From: Astrobacterium formosum
GTDB lineage: Bacteria; Pseudomonadota; Alphaproteobacteria; Rhizobiales; Xanthobacteraceae
Direction of reading: 5' to 3'
Assembly: GCA_030848545.1 (NCBI GenBank)
Contig: JAVDCA010000016.1
Coordinates: 95,599 to 159,598 of the forward strand
DNA length: 64,000 nucleotides
Below the pieces are notes generated by a model. It was not told the DNA's origin. It ran no database searches and worked only from the letters and a program-made list of their open reading frames with translations. A program made the position numbers and the translations under genes. Shown here piece by piece: positions 51,023-59,993 of this stretch (within the stretch, counting starts at the first letter, position 1; every line of letters begins with the position of its first letter).

Positions 51023-52015
51023 TCACCCCACCAGGCGCGCAAACAATTCCGGGTCGACATTGCCGCCCGACAACACCGCGACGGCAACGCGTCCCCTGAC
51101 GTCGACCTTGCGCTCCAGCAGGGCGGCGAGTCCGCAGGCGCCTCCCGGCTCGACCACGAGCTTCAATTCGCGGAATGCGAACGCGACGGCGCGGGCGACT
51201 TCTTCGTCGGTGCAGGCGACGCCGTGCCCGACCAGGCGTTTGGTGATCTCGAAAGTGATCTGGCCCGGCGACGTCGCCATCAGGGCGTCGCAGATGGAGC
51301 CGGTCATGGCCGGATTGCTTTCGCGCCGGCCGCTCGCGAACGAGCGGACGTGATCGTCGAAGCCGGCCGGCTCGGCGGTGTATATCTCGGCCTTGGGGGC
51401 CCGTTCCTTGACGGCGAGCGCGACGCCCGCCGTGAGCCCGCCGCCGGAGGCGTTGACGAGCACGATGTCGGGCAGGAGCCCGAGTGCCGACAGGTCCTCG
51501 ACGATCTCACGGCCGGCAGTGCCCTGCCCGGCGATCACGTAGGGGTCGTCATAGGGCGGCACCAGCACCGCCTTGCGCTCCTGCGCAATGGCGCGGCCGA
51601 TGGCCTCACGGTCCTCCGTCTCGCGGTCGTACAGCACCACTTCGCCACCGAACGCCTTGGTGCGCTCGCGCTTGAGCCGCGGCGCGTCCGACGGCATGAC
51701 GATCACCGAGCGCAGTCCCAGAAGCGTCGCCGCCGCGGCCACGCCCTGGGCGTGGTTGCCGGACGAATAGGCGACCACGCCACCGGCGCGGGCATCAACC
51801 GGAATGGACGAGATCTTGTTGTACGCGCCACGGAACTTGAACGAGCCGGTGCGTTGCAGGATCTCCGCCTTGAGGAACACGTGCCCGCCGGTCGCCTCGT
51901 CGAGTACCGGCGAGGAAATGAGTGGTGTGCGAACGGCGACGCCGGCGAGCCGCGAGGCGGCCGCGTCGACATCGGCGGCAGTGGGGATGGAGACGGGTGT
52001 TGATGGATCGGACAT
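51023..52015 (-). CDS. PLP-dependent threonine/serine (hydroxyaspartate) dehydratase
   Basis: 330 residues, fold type II. The PLP Lys is in RTGSFKFRGAYNKI, the phosphate-binding loop is ASGGGLTAG, and SSGNHAQGVA is the substrate loop. This single-domain form lacks the regulatory C-terminal ACT part of biosynthetic IlvA, fitting catabolic threonine dehydratase, serine racemase or threo-3-hydroxyaspartate dehydratase. The choice between them is not visible in sequence. It is convergent with the CheZ-like gene. Confidence 0.9.
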   Translation of the reverse strand: MSDPSTPVSIPTAADVDAAASRLAGVAVRTPLISSPVLDEATGGHVFLKAEILQRTGSFKFRGAYNKISSIPVDARAGGVVAYSSGNHAQGVAAAATLLGLRSVIVMPSDAPRLKRERTKAFGGEVVLYDRETEDREAIGRAIAQERKAVLVPPYDDPYVIAGQGTAGREIVEDLSALGLLPDIVLVNASGGGLTAGVALAVKERAPKAEIYTAEPAGFDDHVRSFASGRRESNPAMTGSICDALMATSPGQITFEITKRLVGHGVACTDEEVARAVAFAFRELKLVVEPGGACGLAALLERKVDVRGRVAVAVLSGGNVDPELFARLVG

Positions 52016-52413
52016 GGACGGAAGCTAAACCCAAGCGCCGTGACCGGCAAGGCGGCGAAGAACTCGGATCGTCAGGAAACGAAACAAGATTCACACGCAA
52101 ACCATGGCAACCAAACGACAAACGATGGCGATCGCGTCTCGACGCCGTCCCGTGCGGCCGATATCGAGGCGACGAGGACATTGCAGGCGGCGATAACCGA
52201 GCCGGCGACGCACTCCCGCCAACTCATGCAGGCGCACCCGGACAATCGCATCATCCGATCAGGCGAACCTGAACCTCAAACCCGAATGGCCGGCCCAACC
52301 CGGTCCACACCGGGAGGAAAGTCGCGTGTGCTCCCGAAAATTGCACAACCCTACAAGGAACTTTCTGCTAGCCTATGGAACGCCAGTCACGAAACCAATC
52401 CAAGGGGGGATCG
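52016..52413. other. Intergenic region, no convincing gene
   Basis: A 398-base gap. Frames on both strands (for example 52040-52450 plus) have unconvincing composition and no ribosome sites. The segment just upstream of 52414 is AT-richer and probably holds the promoter of the secreted protein; a TTGCAC-like hexamer is present at about 52345, without a good -10 partner. Confidence 0.5.
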
Positions 52414-52935
52414 ATGCAGGGAATTCGCAATCATGTGCGGCGCGCGATGATGGTTGCAGCCGGGACTGTTCTCGTCGGCATGCCGGCGGCCGCTGCAATG
52501 GACCGCGGCGACTGTGAGCGGCTGTTCGCCGCCGCCAATGTCCAACGGGTGGTCCAGTTCTCCATCGATCGGCAAGGTGCCGACTTCGGAGACGAGTTGC
52601 ATCTCGGGGGCGCACCGCTGGGGAAAGCCGTGATCTGCTGGTCGATCGACGGTCGCATCGCCGTCCGCGGGCGGCTGTACGCCCACGACCGGGACTTCGC
52701 CGAAGCGTCCATCCGGATCAGTTTCCGGCGCACCAACGGGCAATTCACCAATCCGACGACCAACTCGGTCTTGACGCAAGGCGGCCTGTTTCCCGCCAAC
52801 CGGATCGTCGAGCGGGTCTCACCCGTGGGACGATTCAATCGCGTCCGTTTGCAGCTGTTCACCCTGCAGGGCGAGGGCAGTTCGGCCGGCCCTGCGCGGT
52901 CGCGGCAAGTCGCGAACGTGAATTTCAATCGCTGA
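52414..52935 (+). CDS. Secreted protein of unknown function
   Basis: 173 residues from ATG 52414 with an excellent AAGGGGGG site. A signal peptide (about 1-28, RRAMMVAAGTVLVGMPAAAA) precedes a beta-rich domain with two cysteines (DRGDCERLF and KAVICWSIDG), likely one disulfide. The mid-section (GRIAVRGRLYAHDRDFAEASIRISFRR) suggests a beta-sandwich. No family recognised. A strong hairpin follows. Confidence 0.75.
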   Translation: MQGIRNHVRRAMMVAAGTVLVGMPAAAAMDRGDCERLFAAANVQRVVQFSIDRQGADFGDELHLGGAPLGKAVICWSIDGRIAVRGRLYAHDRDFAEASIRISFRRTNGQFTNPTTNSVLTQGGLFPANRIVERVSPVGRFNRVRLQLFTLQGEGSSAGPARSRQVANVNFNR

Positions 52936-52940
52936 CGACC

Positions 52941-52965
52941 GCCGCCGCACCCGTGGTGCGGCGGC
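52941..52965 (+). terminator. GC-rich hairpin after the secreted protein gene
   Basis: An 11-bp perfect stem GCCGCCGCACC/GGTGCGGCGGC with a CGT loop, 6 bases beyond the stop codon. There is no T-run, so termination may need other factors. Confidence 0.5.
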
Positions 52966-53392
52966 CGAATTGCCGCGCCGCGGCGGATATTGTTTCCATA
53001 CGGCATTAAGCTCAATACCACCACACTACCTTGCCGGTAGGCGCCCGGCTGCTGCACAGCAGCATGGGTTGTCGCCATTTCGGCCAGCAACACTTTGCGG
53101 CCGACCACCGGTTGCGGTTTCCCTGCGGCCGGGCCATCGAGAATGACTTTCATGCTGCGGCAGCCCGTTCGGGCTCGACATTCCAAAACGCCGCTCCGTG
53201 ATCGACGGCAAGACACGCGCAGGTTACATGATCTTGATCAATCGTCGGGCCACCGTGCGTGCCTAGGCTTGCGGCCCTGGACGCGCCGGGGGGCGGAACC
53301 AGTCATATTCGACCGCACGTGCCACCCGGAGCTCAAGATCCTGCGGATCAACCTGGACACCGGCGAGGCTGGTTTCTCTTCGGACAAGACTC
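52966..53392. other. Intergenic region before the beta-CASP gene
   Basis: About 430 bases without a convincing gene. It contains the FNR/FixK-like box at 53228-53241 and probably the promoter of the downstream gene. AT-rich patches occur near 52985-53020. I see no open frame worth reporting. Confidence 0.5.
53228..53241 (+). promoter_or_regulatory. FixK/FNR-like box upstream of the beta-CASP gene
   Basis: ATGA-TCTTGA-TCAA fits the FixK pattern TTGA-N6-TCAA with one mismatch. It lies 152 bases before the start codon, compatible with a -41.5 site and a leader of about 110 bases. The core TTGATCAA also gives it local symmetry that may be incidental. Confidence 0.3.
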
Positions 53393-54985
53393 ATGACCAT
53401 CACGCTTCGCTTCTGCGGCGCCACCCACACGGTGACGGGATCCTGCCATCTGTTCCAGACCCCGGGCGGCAACGTCCTGGTCGACTGCGGCATGTTCCAG
53501 GGCTCCAAGACCCTGAAGGCGCTCAACTACAGCGACTTCCCGTTCCGGCCCGCCGACATCGACGCGGTCCTGTTGACCCACGCCCATATCGACCATTGCG
53601 GTCTCATTCCCAAACTCGTGCGGCAGGGCTTTCGCGGACGCGTGTTCGCCACCCGCAGCACCGCCGACCTGTGCTCCTATCTCCTGCCCGACTCCGGCAG
53701 CATCCAGGAATCCGAGGTCATCGCCTACAACCGCCGCAACACCGCGCGCGGCCGCGACGCCGTACAGCCGATCTACACCCAGCGCGACGCCATCGCGGCG
53801 CTCGATGCCTTCGCGCCGGTCGATTACGAGAACTGGATCAACGTCCTCAAGGGCGTTCGCGCACGCTTCTGGAATGCCGGCCACCTGCTCGGCTCGGCCT
53901 CCATCGAGATCGAGTTCGTCCAGGCCGGGGCGGCGCAGCCGCTGCGCATCCTCATGTCCGGCGACGTCGGGCCGGACGCCAAGCTGCTGCAGCCAGATCC
54001 GGAAGCGCCGAGCGGCTTCGATTACGTGGTCGCTGAATCCACCTATGGCAACAGCGACCGGCCCGAGACCAGCACGGAGGTGCGTCACGAGCGGCTCGCC
54101 GCCGAGGTGCGCGACGCCGCCAAGGCGGGCGGCGCCCTGCTCATCCCCGCCTTCGCGGTCGAGCGCACCCAGGAACTGATCGTCGACCTCGTCGACCTCA
54201 TGGAGCGCAAGCAGATCCCGCAGGCGCCGATCTTCCTGGATTCCCCGCTCGCCATCCGGGCGACGGAAGTGTTCCGCGAGCACGCCTCCGAGCTCGACCA
54301 TGGCCGCAATGTGGAGCGGTTGCTCGCATCGCCGTTCCTGCGCCCCACCGAAAGCGTCGACGACAGCAAGGCGATCGCCAAGCTGAAAGGGTTTCACATT
54401 GTCATCTCGGCGAGCGGGATGTGCGACGCCGGCCGCATTCGTCACCATCTGCGCCAGTGGCTGTGGCGCAAGGAGGCGACCGTCCTGTTGAGCGGCTTTC
54501 AGGCCAAGGGCACGCTGGGGCGCTTCCTCGCCGACGGCGCCACGGCCGTGCGGCTGTGGGGTGAGGACATCAAGGTCGCGGCCCGCGTCCGCCGCATGGA
54601 CGACTATTCGGGCCACGCCGACGGCCCCGAACTCGCCCGCTGGATCGCCGAGCGCCGGCCGGTGCGCCGCGGCGTCTTCCTGGTGCACGGCGAAGAGGAG
54701 GCGCTCACCTGCCTGACCCGCCGCATCGCCGACCGGATCATTCCGTCGGCGCAGATCTTCCGCCCCGTGCTCGACGACGTCTACGACCTCACGACCAGGG
54801 TGCCGACGCTCCTCGACGCCGCCCATCGCCGCCGGCTCGCCCCCGAAGCGGTGGTCGATCTCGACTGGCACAATGACATGTCGAAGCTCATCCTCGACAT
54901 CAACGCGAGGATCGACGCCGCCGCCGACGATCGTGCGCGCGGAGTCCTCATCCGCCGATTGCGCCGGGCGCTGGAAGTGGAGTGA
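53393..54985 (+). CDS. MBL-fold beta-CASP ribonuclease-like protein
   Basis: 530 residues. Metallo-beta-lactamase motifs are THAHIDHCG (about 62-70, HxHxDH), GHLLGSASIE and SGDVGP; the beta-CASP part has ESTYGNSDRP, PAFAVERTQEL and DYSGHADGPEL, ending with LVHGEEEAL. This matches the bacterial CPSF/YSH1-like RNA-processing group (as in TTHA0252), which cleaves RNA. The biological substrate is unknown. Other members are found in low-oxygen regulons; the possible FixK box upstream fits that. Confidence 0.9.
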   Translation: MTITLRFCGATHTVTGSCHLFQTPGGNVLVDCGMFQGSKTLKALNYSDFPFRPADIDAVLLTHAHIDHCGLIPKLVRQGFRGRVFATRSTADLCSYLLPDSGSIQESEVIAYNRRNTARGRDAVQPIYTQRDAIAALDAFAPVDYENWINVLKGVRARFWNAGHLLGSASIEIEFVQAGAAQPLRILMSGDVGPDAKLLQPDPEAPSGFDYVVAESTYGNSDRPETSTEVRHERLAAEVRDAAKAGGALLIPAFAVERTQELIVDLVDLMERKQIPQAPIFLDSPLAIRATEVFREHASELDHGRNVERLLASPFLRPTESVDDSKAIAKLKGFHIVISASGMCDAGRIRHHLRQWLWRKEATVLLSGFQAKGTLGRFLADGATAVRLWGEDIKVAARVRRMDDYSGHADGPELARWIAERRPVRRGVFLVHGEEEALTCLTRRIADRIIPSAQIFRPVLDDVYDLTTRVPTLLDAAHRRRLAPEAVVDLDWHNDMSKLILDINARIDAAADDRARGVLIRRLRRALEVE

Positions 54986-54989
54986 GTTC

Positions 54990-55076
54990 TTCGTCATTGC
55001 GAGCGCAAGCGAAGCAATCCAGAGCCACGAAGAAAGGACTGAATTGCTTCGTCGCTTCGCTCCTCGCAATGACGGG
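54990..55076. repeat. REP-like palindromic element, family A copy 4
   Basis: About 87 bp, the best-preserved copy: CGTCATTGCGAGCGCAAGCG at the left and CTTCGCTCCTCGCAATGACG at the right, with inner GAAGCAATCCAG/CTGAATTGCTTC. It lies between two convergent MBL-fold genes. Confidence 0.9.
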
Positions 55077-55081
55077 AGCGG

Positions 55082-55915
55082 TCACACCTCGATCGTCTCA
55101 CCCACGAAGGCCGGGATGAAGCGTTCGCCGAAAACCTGCTTCAATCGCGCCATCATGGCGAAGCCGGTGCAGTGGTTGGCGGCGATGAATTCGGGTGCCC
55201 AGGTCTCGATCTGCGCGACAGTCTTGTCCTGCTGGTGCTGCGGCGCCGGCGCGAGATGGGTGCCGCCGATCCAGCCCTGCAGGCGCTCGAGCCCGGTCAC
55301 CGCCAGACCATGCTTGACGGTGTTGACCAGCCCCGAATGGGCGCAACCGGCGATGACCACCAGGCCGTGGCTGCCGCGGACGAACAGGCTGACGTCGTCC
55401 TCGATCGGATCGCGGACGTCACCGCCCTCGCCCGCGATCATCAGGCGGCCGTCGACCTCTTCGAAGTCGGTGACACGCGGCACCGAACCGCTGAACCACA
55501 GATTGGGGGTGAGCTGGCGCGGCTGGTCACGCAGGTCCCACCGGCCGCCGATCGAACGCAGAACGTTTTCGGCGTAGGGAACTCCGATCGAGCGGCGATT
55601 GCCGGCAATGACGCTCAGGTGATCGGCGAAGATCTTCGCGTGCGCCACCACCTCGACATCCTTGCGGGCCTCCTGCAGGACCCGCATGAGGCCGCCGGTA
55701 TGGTCGCTGTGACCGTGGCTGATGACGATGAAGTCGAGCTCGCGGGGATGCGTCCCGAGCAAAGCGAGATTCTCCGCCACCGCGCCGGTCTGGCCGGTGT
55801 CGTAAAGGATCTTCTTGCCGTCGATCTCGATCAGGAACGACGCGCCGTGTTCGCCGGTGAACGGCAGCGGACCGCCGAAGCGGACGCTGTTGTCCATCGC
55901 GATGGTGACTTTCAT
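55082..55915 (-). CDS. MBL-fold metallohydrolase, COG1237/dihydropterin-like type
   Basis: 277 residues. Zinc motif VISHGHSDHTGG (about 64-75) and a later GCAHSGLVN and NHCTG supply the remaining metal ligands, the pattern of the group annotated as beta-ribofuranosylaminobenzene 5'-phosphate synthase-like or 7,8-dihydropterin hydrolases. The true substrate is uncertain. The N-terminus MKVTIAMDNSVRFGGPLPFTGEHGASFLIEIDGKKILYDTGQ is family-typical. It is convergent with the beta-CASP gene across a REP element. Confidence 0.88.
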   Translation of the reverse strand: MKVTIAMDNSVRFGGPLPFTGEHGASFLIEIDGKKILYDTGQTGAVAENLALLGTHPRELDFIVISHGHSDHTGGLMRVLQEARKDVEVVAHAKIFADHLSVIAGNRRSIGVPYAENVLRSIGGRWDLRDQPRQLTPNLWFSGSVPRVTDFEEVDGRLMIAGEGGDVRDPIEDDVSLFVRGSHGLVVIAGCAHSGLVNTVKHGLAVTGLERLQGWIGGTHLAPAPQHQQDKTVAQIETWAPEFIAANHCTGFAMMARLKQVFGERFIPAFVGETIEV

Positions 55916-56034
55916 GGGCCTGCTCCAGTCGCATAATGTCAGGGGAAACGGGCCCGCCGCGCAACGCGGCGGGCTTTGCGGCCCAAAGGCAACGGGCCCT
56001 CGAAAGGACTGCCCGCGGCCGCTTCGGCGTTCGC

Positions 56035-56520
56035 CTATTCGAGCATGGAGCGCAGCATCCAGGCGGTCTTTTCATGGATCTGCATGCGCTGGGTGAGCAG
56101 ATCGGCTGTCGGCTCGTCATTCGCCGCCTCGGAGGCCGGGAAGACGCTACGCGCCGTCTTGACGACGATCTCCTGGCCCTTGACCAAGTCGGCGATCATG
56201 TCTTCGGCTGAAGGCACCCCGTCGCTCTCCTTGACGCTCGAGAGCTTCTGGAACTGGGCGTAACTGCCCGGCGCCGGATAGCCGAGGGCGCGGATGCGCT
56301 CGGCGATTTCGTCGACCGCGGTGGCGAGCTCGGTGTACTGCGTCTCGAACATCAGGTGCAGGGTGTTGAACATCGGCCCGGTGACGTTCCAGTGATAGTT
56401 GTGCGTCTTGAGATAGAGCGTGTAGGTGTCCGCCAGCAGATGCGACAACCCTTCCGCGATTTTCTTGCGATCACCATCGCTGATACCGATATCGATCGGG
56501 TTGTGATTCGCTGATGCCAT
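56035..56520 (-). CDS. dps: Dps-family ferritin (DNA protection during starvation)
   Basis: 161 residues forming the Dps four-helix bundle. The ferroxidase motif is present: [29 protein letters not shown] (His, His, Asp/Glu ligands at subunit interfaces). Dps stores iron and uses peroxide, protecting DNA. ATG 56520 has GGAGG 7 bases upstream. No long Lys-rich N-terminal tail, so DNA binding is not evident. It stands alone, with no close operon partner; it complements the two YciE-like proteins. Confidence 0.95.
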   Translation of the reverse strand: MASANHNPIDIGISDGDRKKIAEGLSHLLADTYTLYLKTHNYHWNVTGPMFNTLHLMFETQYTELATAVDEIAERIRALGYPAPGSYAQFQKLSSVKESDGVPSAEDMIADLVKGQEIVVKTARSVFPASEAANDEPTADLLTQRMQIHEKTAWMLRSMLE

Positions 56521-56678
56521 GTCGACCTCCAATGCCCGCGACGCCGACGCGTCGTCCGGGGGATAGTTTCACGAGTGAGTTACAGGTATGCGCGAATGAA
56601 CCCGAGAGGGATAGATGAAATCACTGATGCGCGGCTGCGCCGCGGTATGTCGCGGCGGTGTGCCAGGCAAGGCGTGTT

Positions 56679-57350
56679 CTAGGCCGCCTGGGCGCGCGCA
56701 CCGAGCCGCCGGAACCGCACCAGAGTGTAGAGGCCGAACGGCTTGACGGCACGGCGCTCGATCAATTCGGCGCCGCCATGGGCCCGCGACCAGGCCAGCA
56801 GACGGCCGAACGGGAATTCGGGCCGCAGGCCCAGCTTGCGCGAGGGTTTGGCGGCAAAGCGCTCAATGGCAGCGCCGATGCCTTTCTCCGAGTAGAGATG
56901 GTTGACCAGGATGATCTCGCCGCCCGGCTTGACCACGCGGGCGCATTCGTCGAGCACGCGTTCAGGATCCTCGACGAGTGTGATGACGAACTGGGCGACG
57001 ACGCAGTTGAAACTCGCGTCCGGGAAGGTGAGCGCGTGGGCGTCCATGACCATGAGGGCCTTGACGTGCGGATAAAGGCCCGTGGCGAGCCGCGTGCGCG
57101 CCTTGGCGATCATAGGCGCGCTCAAATCGATGCCGGTCACTTCGGTGGAAAGGTCGTAGTCGTCGAAGGACAGGCCGGTGCCGACGCCGACTTCCAGGAT
57201 CTTGCCGCCGACCTGCCGCGCCGCCGCCGCTGCCGCATGGCGTCCCTTCTCGAAGATCGGTCCGCACACAGCGTCGTAGAGCGGCGCCCAGCGCGCATAG
57301 GCATTTTCCACCTGGTGGCGGGCGAGATCGGGGAATACGGCGGACGACAT
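56679..57350 (-). CDS. pmtA: Phosphatidylethanolamine N-methyltransferase, Rhodobacter PmtA type
   Basis: 223 residues. The start VENAYARWAPLYDAVCGPIFEKGRHAA matches PmtA-type enzymes, followed by SAM motif I KILEVGVGTGLSFDDY, the acidic VTGIDLSAPMI and late ILVNHLYSEKG, which is characteristic of this group. It methylates phosphatidylethanolamine three times to phosphatidylcholine. It is downstream of the LpxH-like phosphatase (31 bases), likely the same transcript; together with the divergent glycosyltransferase it forms an envelope-lipid locus. Confidence 0.9.
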   Translation of the reverse strand: MSSAVFPDLARHQVENAYARWAPLYDAVCGPIFEKGRHAAAAAARQVGGKILEVGVGTGLSFDDYDLSTEVTGIDLSAPMIAKARTRLATGLYPHVKALMVMDAHALTFPDASFNCVVAQFVITLVEDPERVLDECARVVKPGGEIILVNHLYSEKGIGAAIERFAAKPSRKLGLRPEFPFGRLLAWSRAHGGAELIERRAVKPFGLYTLVRFRRLGARAQAA

Positions 57351-57381
57351 GGGGGTGGCGTCTCCTGGATCGTGGGCTTCG

Positions 57382-58182
57382 TCAGGCCGCCCGAGCCGCG
57401 ATGCGCGGACGCTCATGCTCCTCGCGCGGAGCCGAGCGGGTCCACACGATGATCTCGAAATGGCCGTCGTGGTGTTCGGCCAGCGCAGTGCAGCTTTCCA
57501 CCCAGTCGCCACAATTGAGATAATGGATGCCGAAATCGCGCCGGTCGGCGGCGTGGTGGATATGTCCGCAGACGACGCCGTCGACGCCGATGCGCGCCGC
57601 TTCGGCAACCAGCGTTTTTTCGAAATCGCCGATGAAATTGACGGCGTTCTTGACCTTGAGCTTGGCCCACTGCGACAGCGACCAGTACGGGAAGCCGAGC
57701 CGCCGGCGCACGCCGTTGAACCAGCGATTGGCGACGAGTGCCAGTTCATAGGCCTTGTCGCCGAGGAGCGCGAGCCAGCGCGCCTGGGTGACGACGAGAT
57801 CAAACTGGTCGCCGTGGATGACAAGATAGCGCGCCCCGCCGGCGCCCACATGGATCGCGTGCTCGACCACCTCGATGCCGCCGAAATGGGTGCCGAAATA
57901 GTCGCGCAGGAATTCGTCGTGGTTGCCGGGCGCGTAGACGATGCGAGCCCCCTTGCGGCCCTTGCGCAGGAGCTTCTGCACCACATCGTTGTGGGCCTGC
58001 GGCCAGTACCAGTGCGACTTGAGCGCCCAACCGTCGACGATGTCGCCGACCAGATAGATCGTGTCGGCGTCGTGGACCTTGAGAAAGTCGAGGAGCTTGT
58101 CGGCCTGGCAGCCACGGGTGCCGAGATGCAGGTCGGATATGAACAAGGCGCGATAGCGCACCGTGCCGTCTTCGGAAGTCAC
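57382..58182 (-). CDS. Metallophosphoesterase, LpxH/YbbF-like (COG2908)
   Basis: 266 residues. Metal-binding motifs of calcineurin-like phosphoesterases are in order: FISDLHLGTRG (DxH), YLVGDIVDGW (GDxxD), YAPGNHDEF (GNHD), IHGDQFD and VCGHIHHA (GHxH). LpxH removes UMP from UDP-2,3-diacylglucosamine in lipid A synthesis, but this subgroup is remote from true LpxH and may act on another lipid phosphate. It has an unusual C-terminal basic tail (APREEHERPRIAARAA). It heads a two-gene unit with pmtA. Confidence 0.88.
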   Translation of the reverse strand: MTSEDGTVRYRALFISDLHLGTRGCQADKLLDFLKVHDADTIYLVGDIVDGWALKSHWYWPQAHNDVVQKLLRKGRKGARIVYAPGNHDEFLRDYFGTHFGGIEVVEHAIHVGAGGARYLVIHGDQFDLVVTQARWLALLGDKAYELALVANRWFNGVRRRLGFPYWSLSQWAKLKVKNAVNFIGDFEKTLVAEAARIGVDGVVCGHIHHAADRRDFGIHYLNCGDWVESCTALAEHHDGHFEIIVWTRSAPREEHERPRIAARAA

Positions 58183-58294
58183 TGTTCTGTCCCGGCTGTC
58201 CTCATCACATAAGGGGCTCTCGCATATTCGTGTTGCAACGATGTGACACTCACCTCGTCACGCCCGCGTCATGGGAGTCGCATATTCAGGTCGA

Positions 58295-59437
58295 ATGACA
58301 GACGCCGTCTTCGCCGCGGCCGCGTTTTGCGGCGCCACCTTCGCCGTCCATCTCGTCTCCATCGTGGTCGCCATTGTGCGCTGCCGGCCCGCGGCGCGGA
58401 TGACTGCGCCGGACGGCCTGCCGCCGGTGACCATCGTGCGGCCGGTCTGCGGGCTGGAGAATTTCATCGAGGAGACGCTGCGATCCGGGTTCGAGCTCGA
58501 GCATCCGCAGTACGAGCTGATCCTATGCGCCGCCCATGCGGACGATGCTGTCGTGCCGCTGGTGCGACGGTTGATCGCGGAGCATCCGCATGTGGACGCC
58601 CGCCTGCTCGTCGGCGACGAGCGGGTGAGCCGCAACCCCAAGCTCAACAACTGCGTGAAGGGTTGGAACGCCGCCACCCACCGCTGGATCGTGCTCGCCG
58701 ATTCCAACGTATTGATGCCGCCCGACTACCTGCAGCGGCTTCTTTCCCGCTGGGATACCAAAACCGGCCTCGTGTGTTCGCCGCCTGTCGGCGTGCGTCC
58801 CGAAGGTTTTTGGGCCGGCCTCGAATGCGCCTTCCTCAACACCCACCAGGCGCGCTGGCAATACACCGCCGACACGCTCGGTCACGGCTTCGCCCAGGGC
58901 AAGACCATGCTGTGGCGGCGCGCCGACCTCGAAGCCGCGGGCGGCATCCGGGTCCTTGGCGAGGACGCCGCCGAGGATGCCGCCTCCACCAAAGTGATAC
59001 GCGCGGCGGGCCTGAAGGTGCGGCTCGTCGACGCGCCCTTCCCACAACCTTTGGGCCAGCGTCGTCTCTCCGACGTTTGGCGCCGCCAGTCGCGCTGGGC
59101 ACGGCTGCGGCGCGTGTGTTTTCCAAGCGTATTCCTGCCCGAACTTCTGTGCGGCGCCATGTTTCCCACGATCGCTCTCGCCTTCGTGGCCATGGCGCTC
59201 GACTGGCCCGTCGTGGTGAGCCTCGCCGCACTGCTCGTCCTCTGGTACGGGGCCGAGATGGTGCTGGCCCGCGCCGCCGGCTGGCCGCTCGACGCCTTTT
59301 ATCCCCTCCACGCCATCATGCGCGACCTGATGCTGCCCATGCTGTGGGCCGACGGCTGGCTCGGCTCCAATTTCGAATGGCGCGGCAACCCCATGAGCGT
59401 CGACGAGAGCGGCGTCGAGAACAGCCGGGCGGCGTGA
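58295..59437 (+). CDS. Glycosyltransferase family 21 (ceramide glucosyltransferase-like)
   Basis: 380 residues from ATG 58295; an ATG 8 codons earlier (58271) is possible. An N-terminal membrane anchor (AVFAAAAFCGATFAVHLVSIVVAIVRC) is followed by the GT-A domain with PPVTIVRPVCGLENFIEETL, ADSNVLMPP (D2 position), LGEDAAEDA (D3) and the RRQSRWARLRR motif ((Q/R)xxRW). C-terminal spans (about 290-340) complete a membrane-bound enzyme. GT21 enzymes add sugars to ceramide or, in Agrobacterium-like bacteria, diacylglycerol. It is divergent from the phosphoesterase/pmtA pair. Confidence 0.88.
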   Translation: MTDAVFAAAAFCGATFAVHLVSIVVAIVRCRPAARMTAPDGLPPVTIVRPVCGLENFIEETLRSGFELEHPQYELILCAAHADDAVVPLVRRLIAEHPHVDARLLVGDERVSRNPKLNNCVKGWNAATHRWIVLADSNVLMPPDYLQRLLSRWDTKTGLVCSPPVGVRPEGFWAGLECAFLNTHQARWQYTADTLGHGFAQGKTMLWRRADLEAAGGIRVLGEDAAEDAASTKVIRAAGLKVRLVDAPFPQPLGQRRLSDVWRRQSRWARLRRVCFPSVFLPELLCGAMFPTIALAFVAMALDWPVVVSLAALLVLWYGAEMVLARAAGWPLDAFYPLHAIMRDLMLPMLWADGWLGSNFEWRGNPMSVDESGVENSRAA

Positions 59438-59467
59438 GGCCGTCACACTCCCGCCTATACGGAACCC

Positions 59468-59505
59468 GTCATCGTCATGGCCGGCCTATCGCGGGCATGA
59501 CGAAG
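59468..59505. repeat. Short family B palindrome
   Basis: CGTCATCGTCATGGCCGGCC and GCGGGCATGACG form an imperfect inverted pair resembling the ends of the 90-bp family B element at 21691-21780, with the middle missing. It overlaps the end of the doubtful gene at 59486-59791. Confidence 0.55.
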
Positions 59506-59791
59506 GAGAGGCATCGTTGTGCCTCCCCCCCTTCCCCACCATCGACAACAGCCACGCCTCGGTCTGCGCCTGCTCGTGCACGAAGCCGAGGCGGCCGGAG
59601 AAGCCCGAATGGCCAATCGCCTTGCCGGAGAGGAAGCGGATCGGATTGGCGTCGGTCTTTCTCGCCAGCAGGCGTGCCGCCCATTTGGCCGGTTCGTGGA
59701 ATCGCACCTCGGCGGCGGCAGCCGGAGCGACCAAGCGGCCCGAGCCCAAAAAGGCCCGAAGGCAGAACGAGCAGGGCTGCGGTGACGCCAT
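59486..59791 (-). CDS. Possible small protein or gene remnant
   Basis: 101 residues from ATG 59791. The middle reads EVRFHEPAKWAARLLARKTDANPIRFLSGKAIGHSGFSGRLGFVHEQAQTEAWLLSMVG, which is protein-like and unlike the low-quality frames around it. The N-terminus could be a poor signal peptide (LRAFLGSGRLVAPAAAA). The frame ends inside a repeat. No family is recognised; it could be a decayed gene. The rest of the 59438-59993 gap shows nothing else. Confidence 0.35.
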   Translation of the reverse strand: MASPQPCSFCLRAFLGSGRLVAPAAAAEVRFHEPAKWAARLLARKTDANPIRFLSGKAIGHSGFSGRLGFVHEQAQTEAWLLSMVGKGGRHNDASPSSCPR

Positions 59792-59993
59792 TGGATCACA
59801 TCGGACCTTTCCGGCCCACAGGAGAGCACAAACCGTCCCGCGGCGGCCTACACAATCCGGTGCGCTAACCATGCCCGAGCGCCGCCGGAGCGGTGATTGA
59901 CATGGGCCGTGCCGGCGGCCAAAGGAAACTCCTGCGTTTCCGGGCCACCGCCTTTTTGCCGGCGGCCGTTTCGTCCACGAGGGAGCAATTTCC

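Noticed and set aside
52040..52450. 136-residue plus-strand frame in the gap before the secreted protein
   Set aside because: Composition is not protein-like, it overlaps the well-supported start at 52414, and no ribosome site precedes it.
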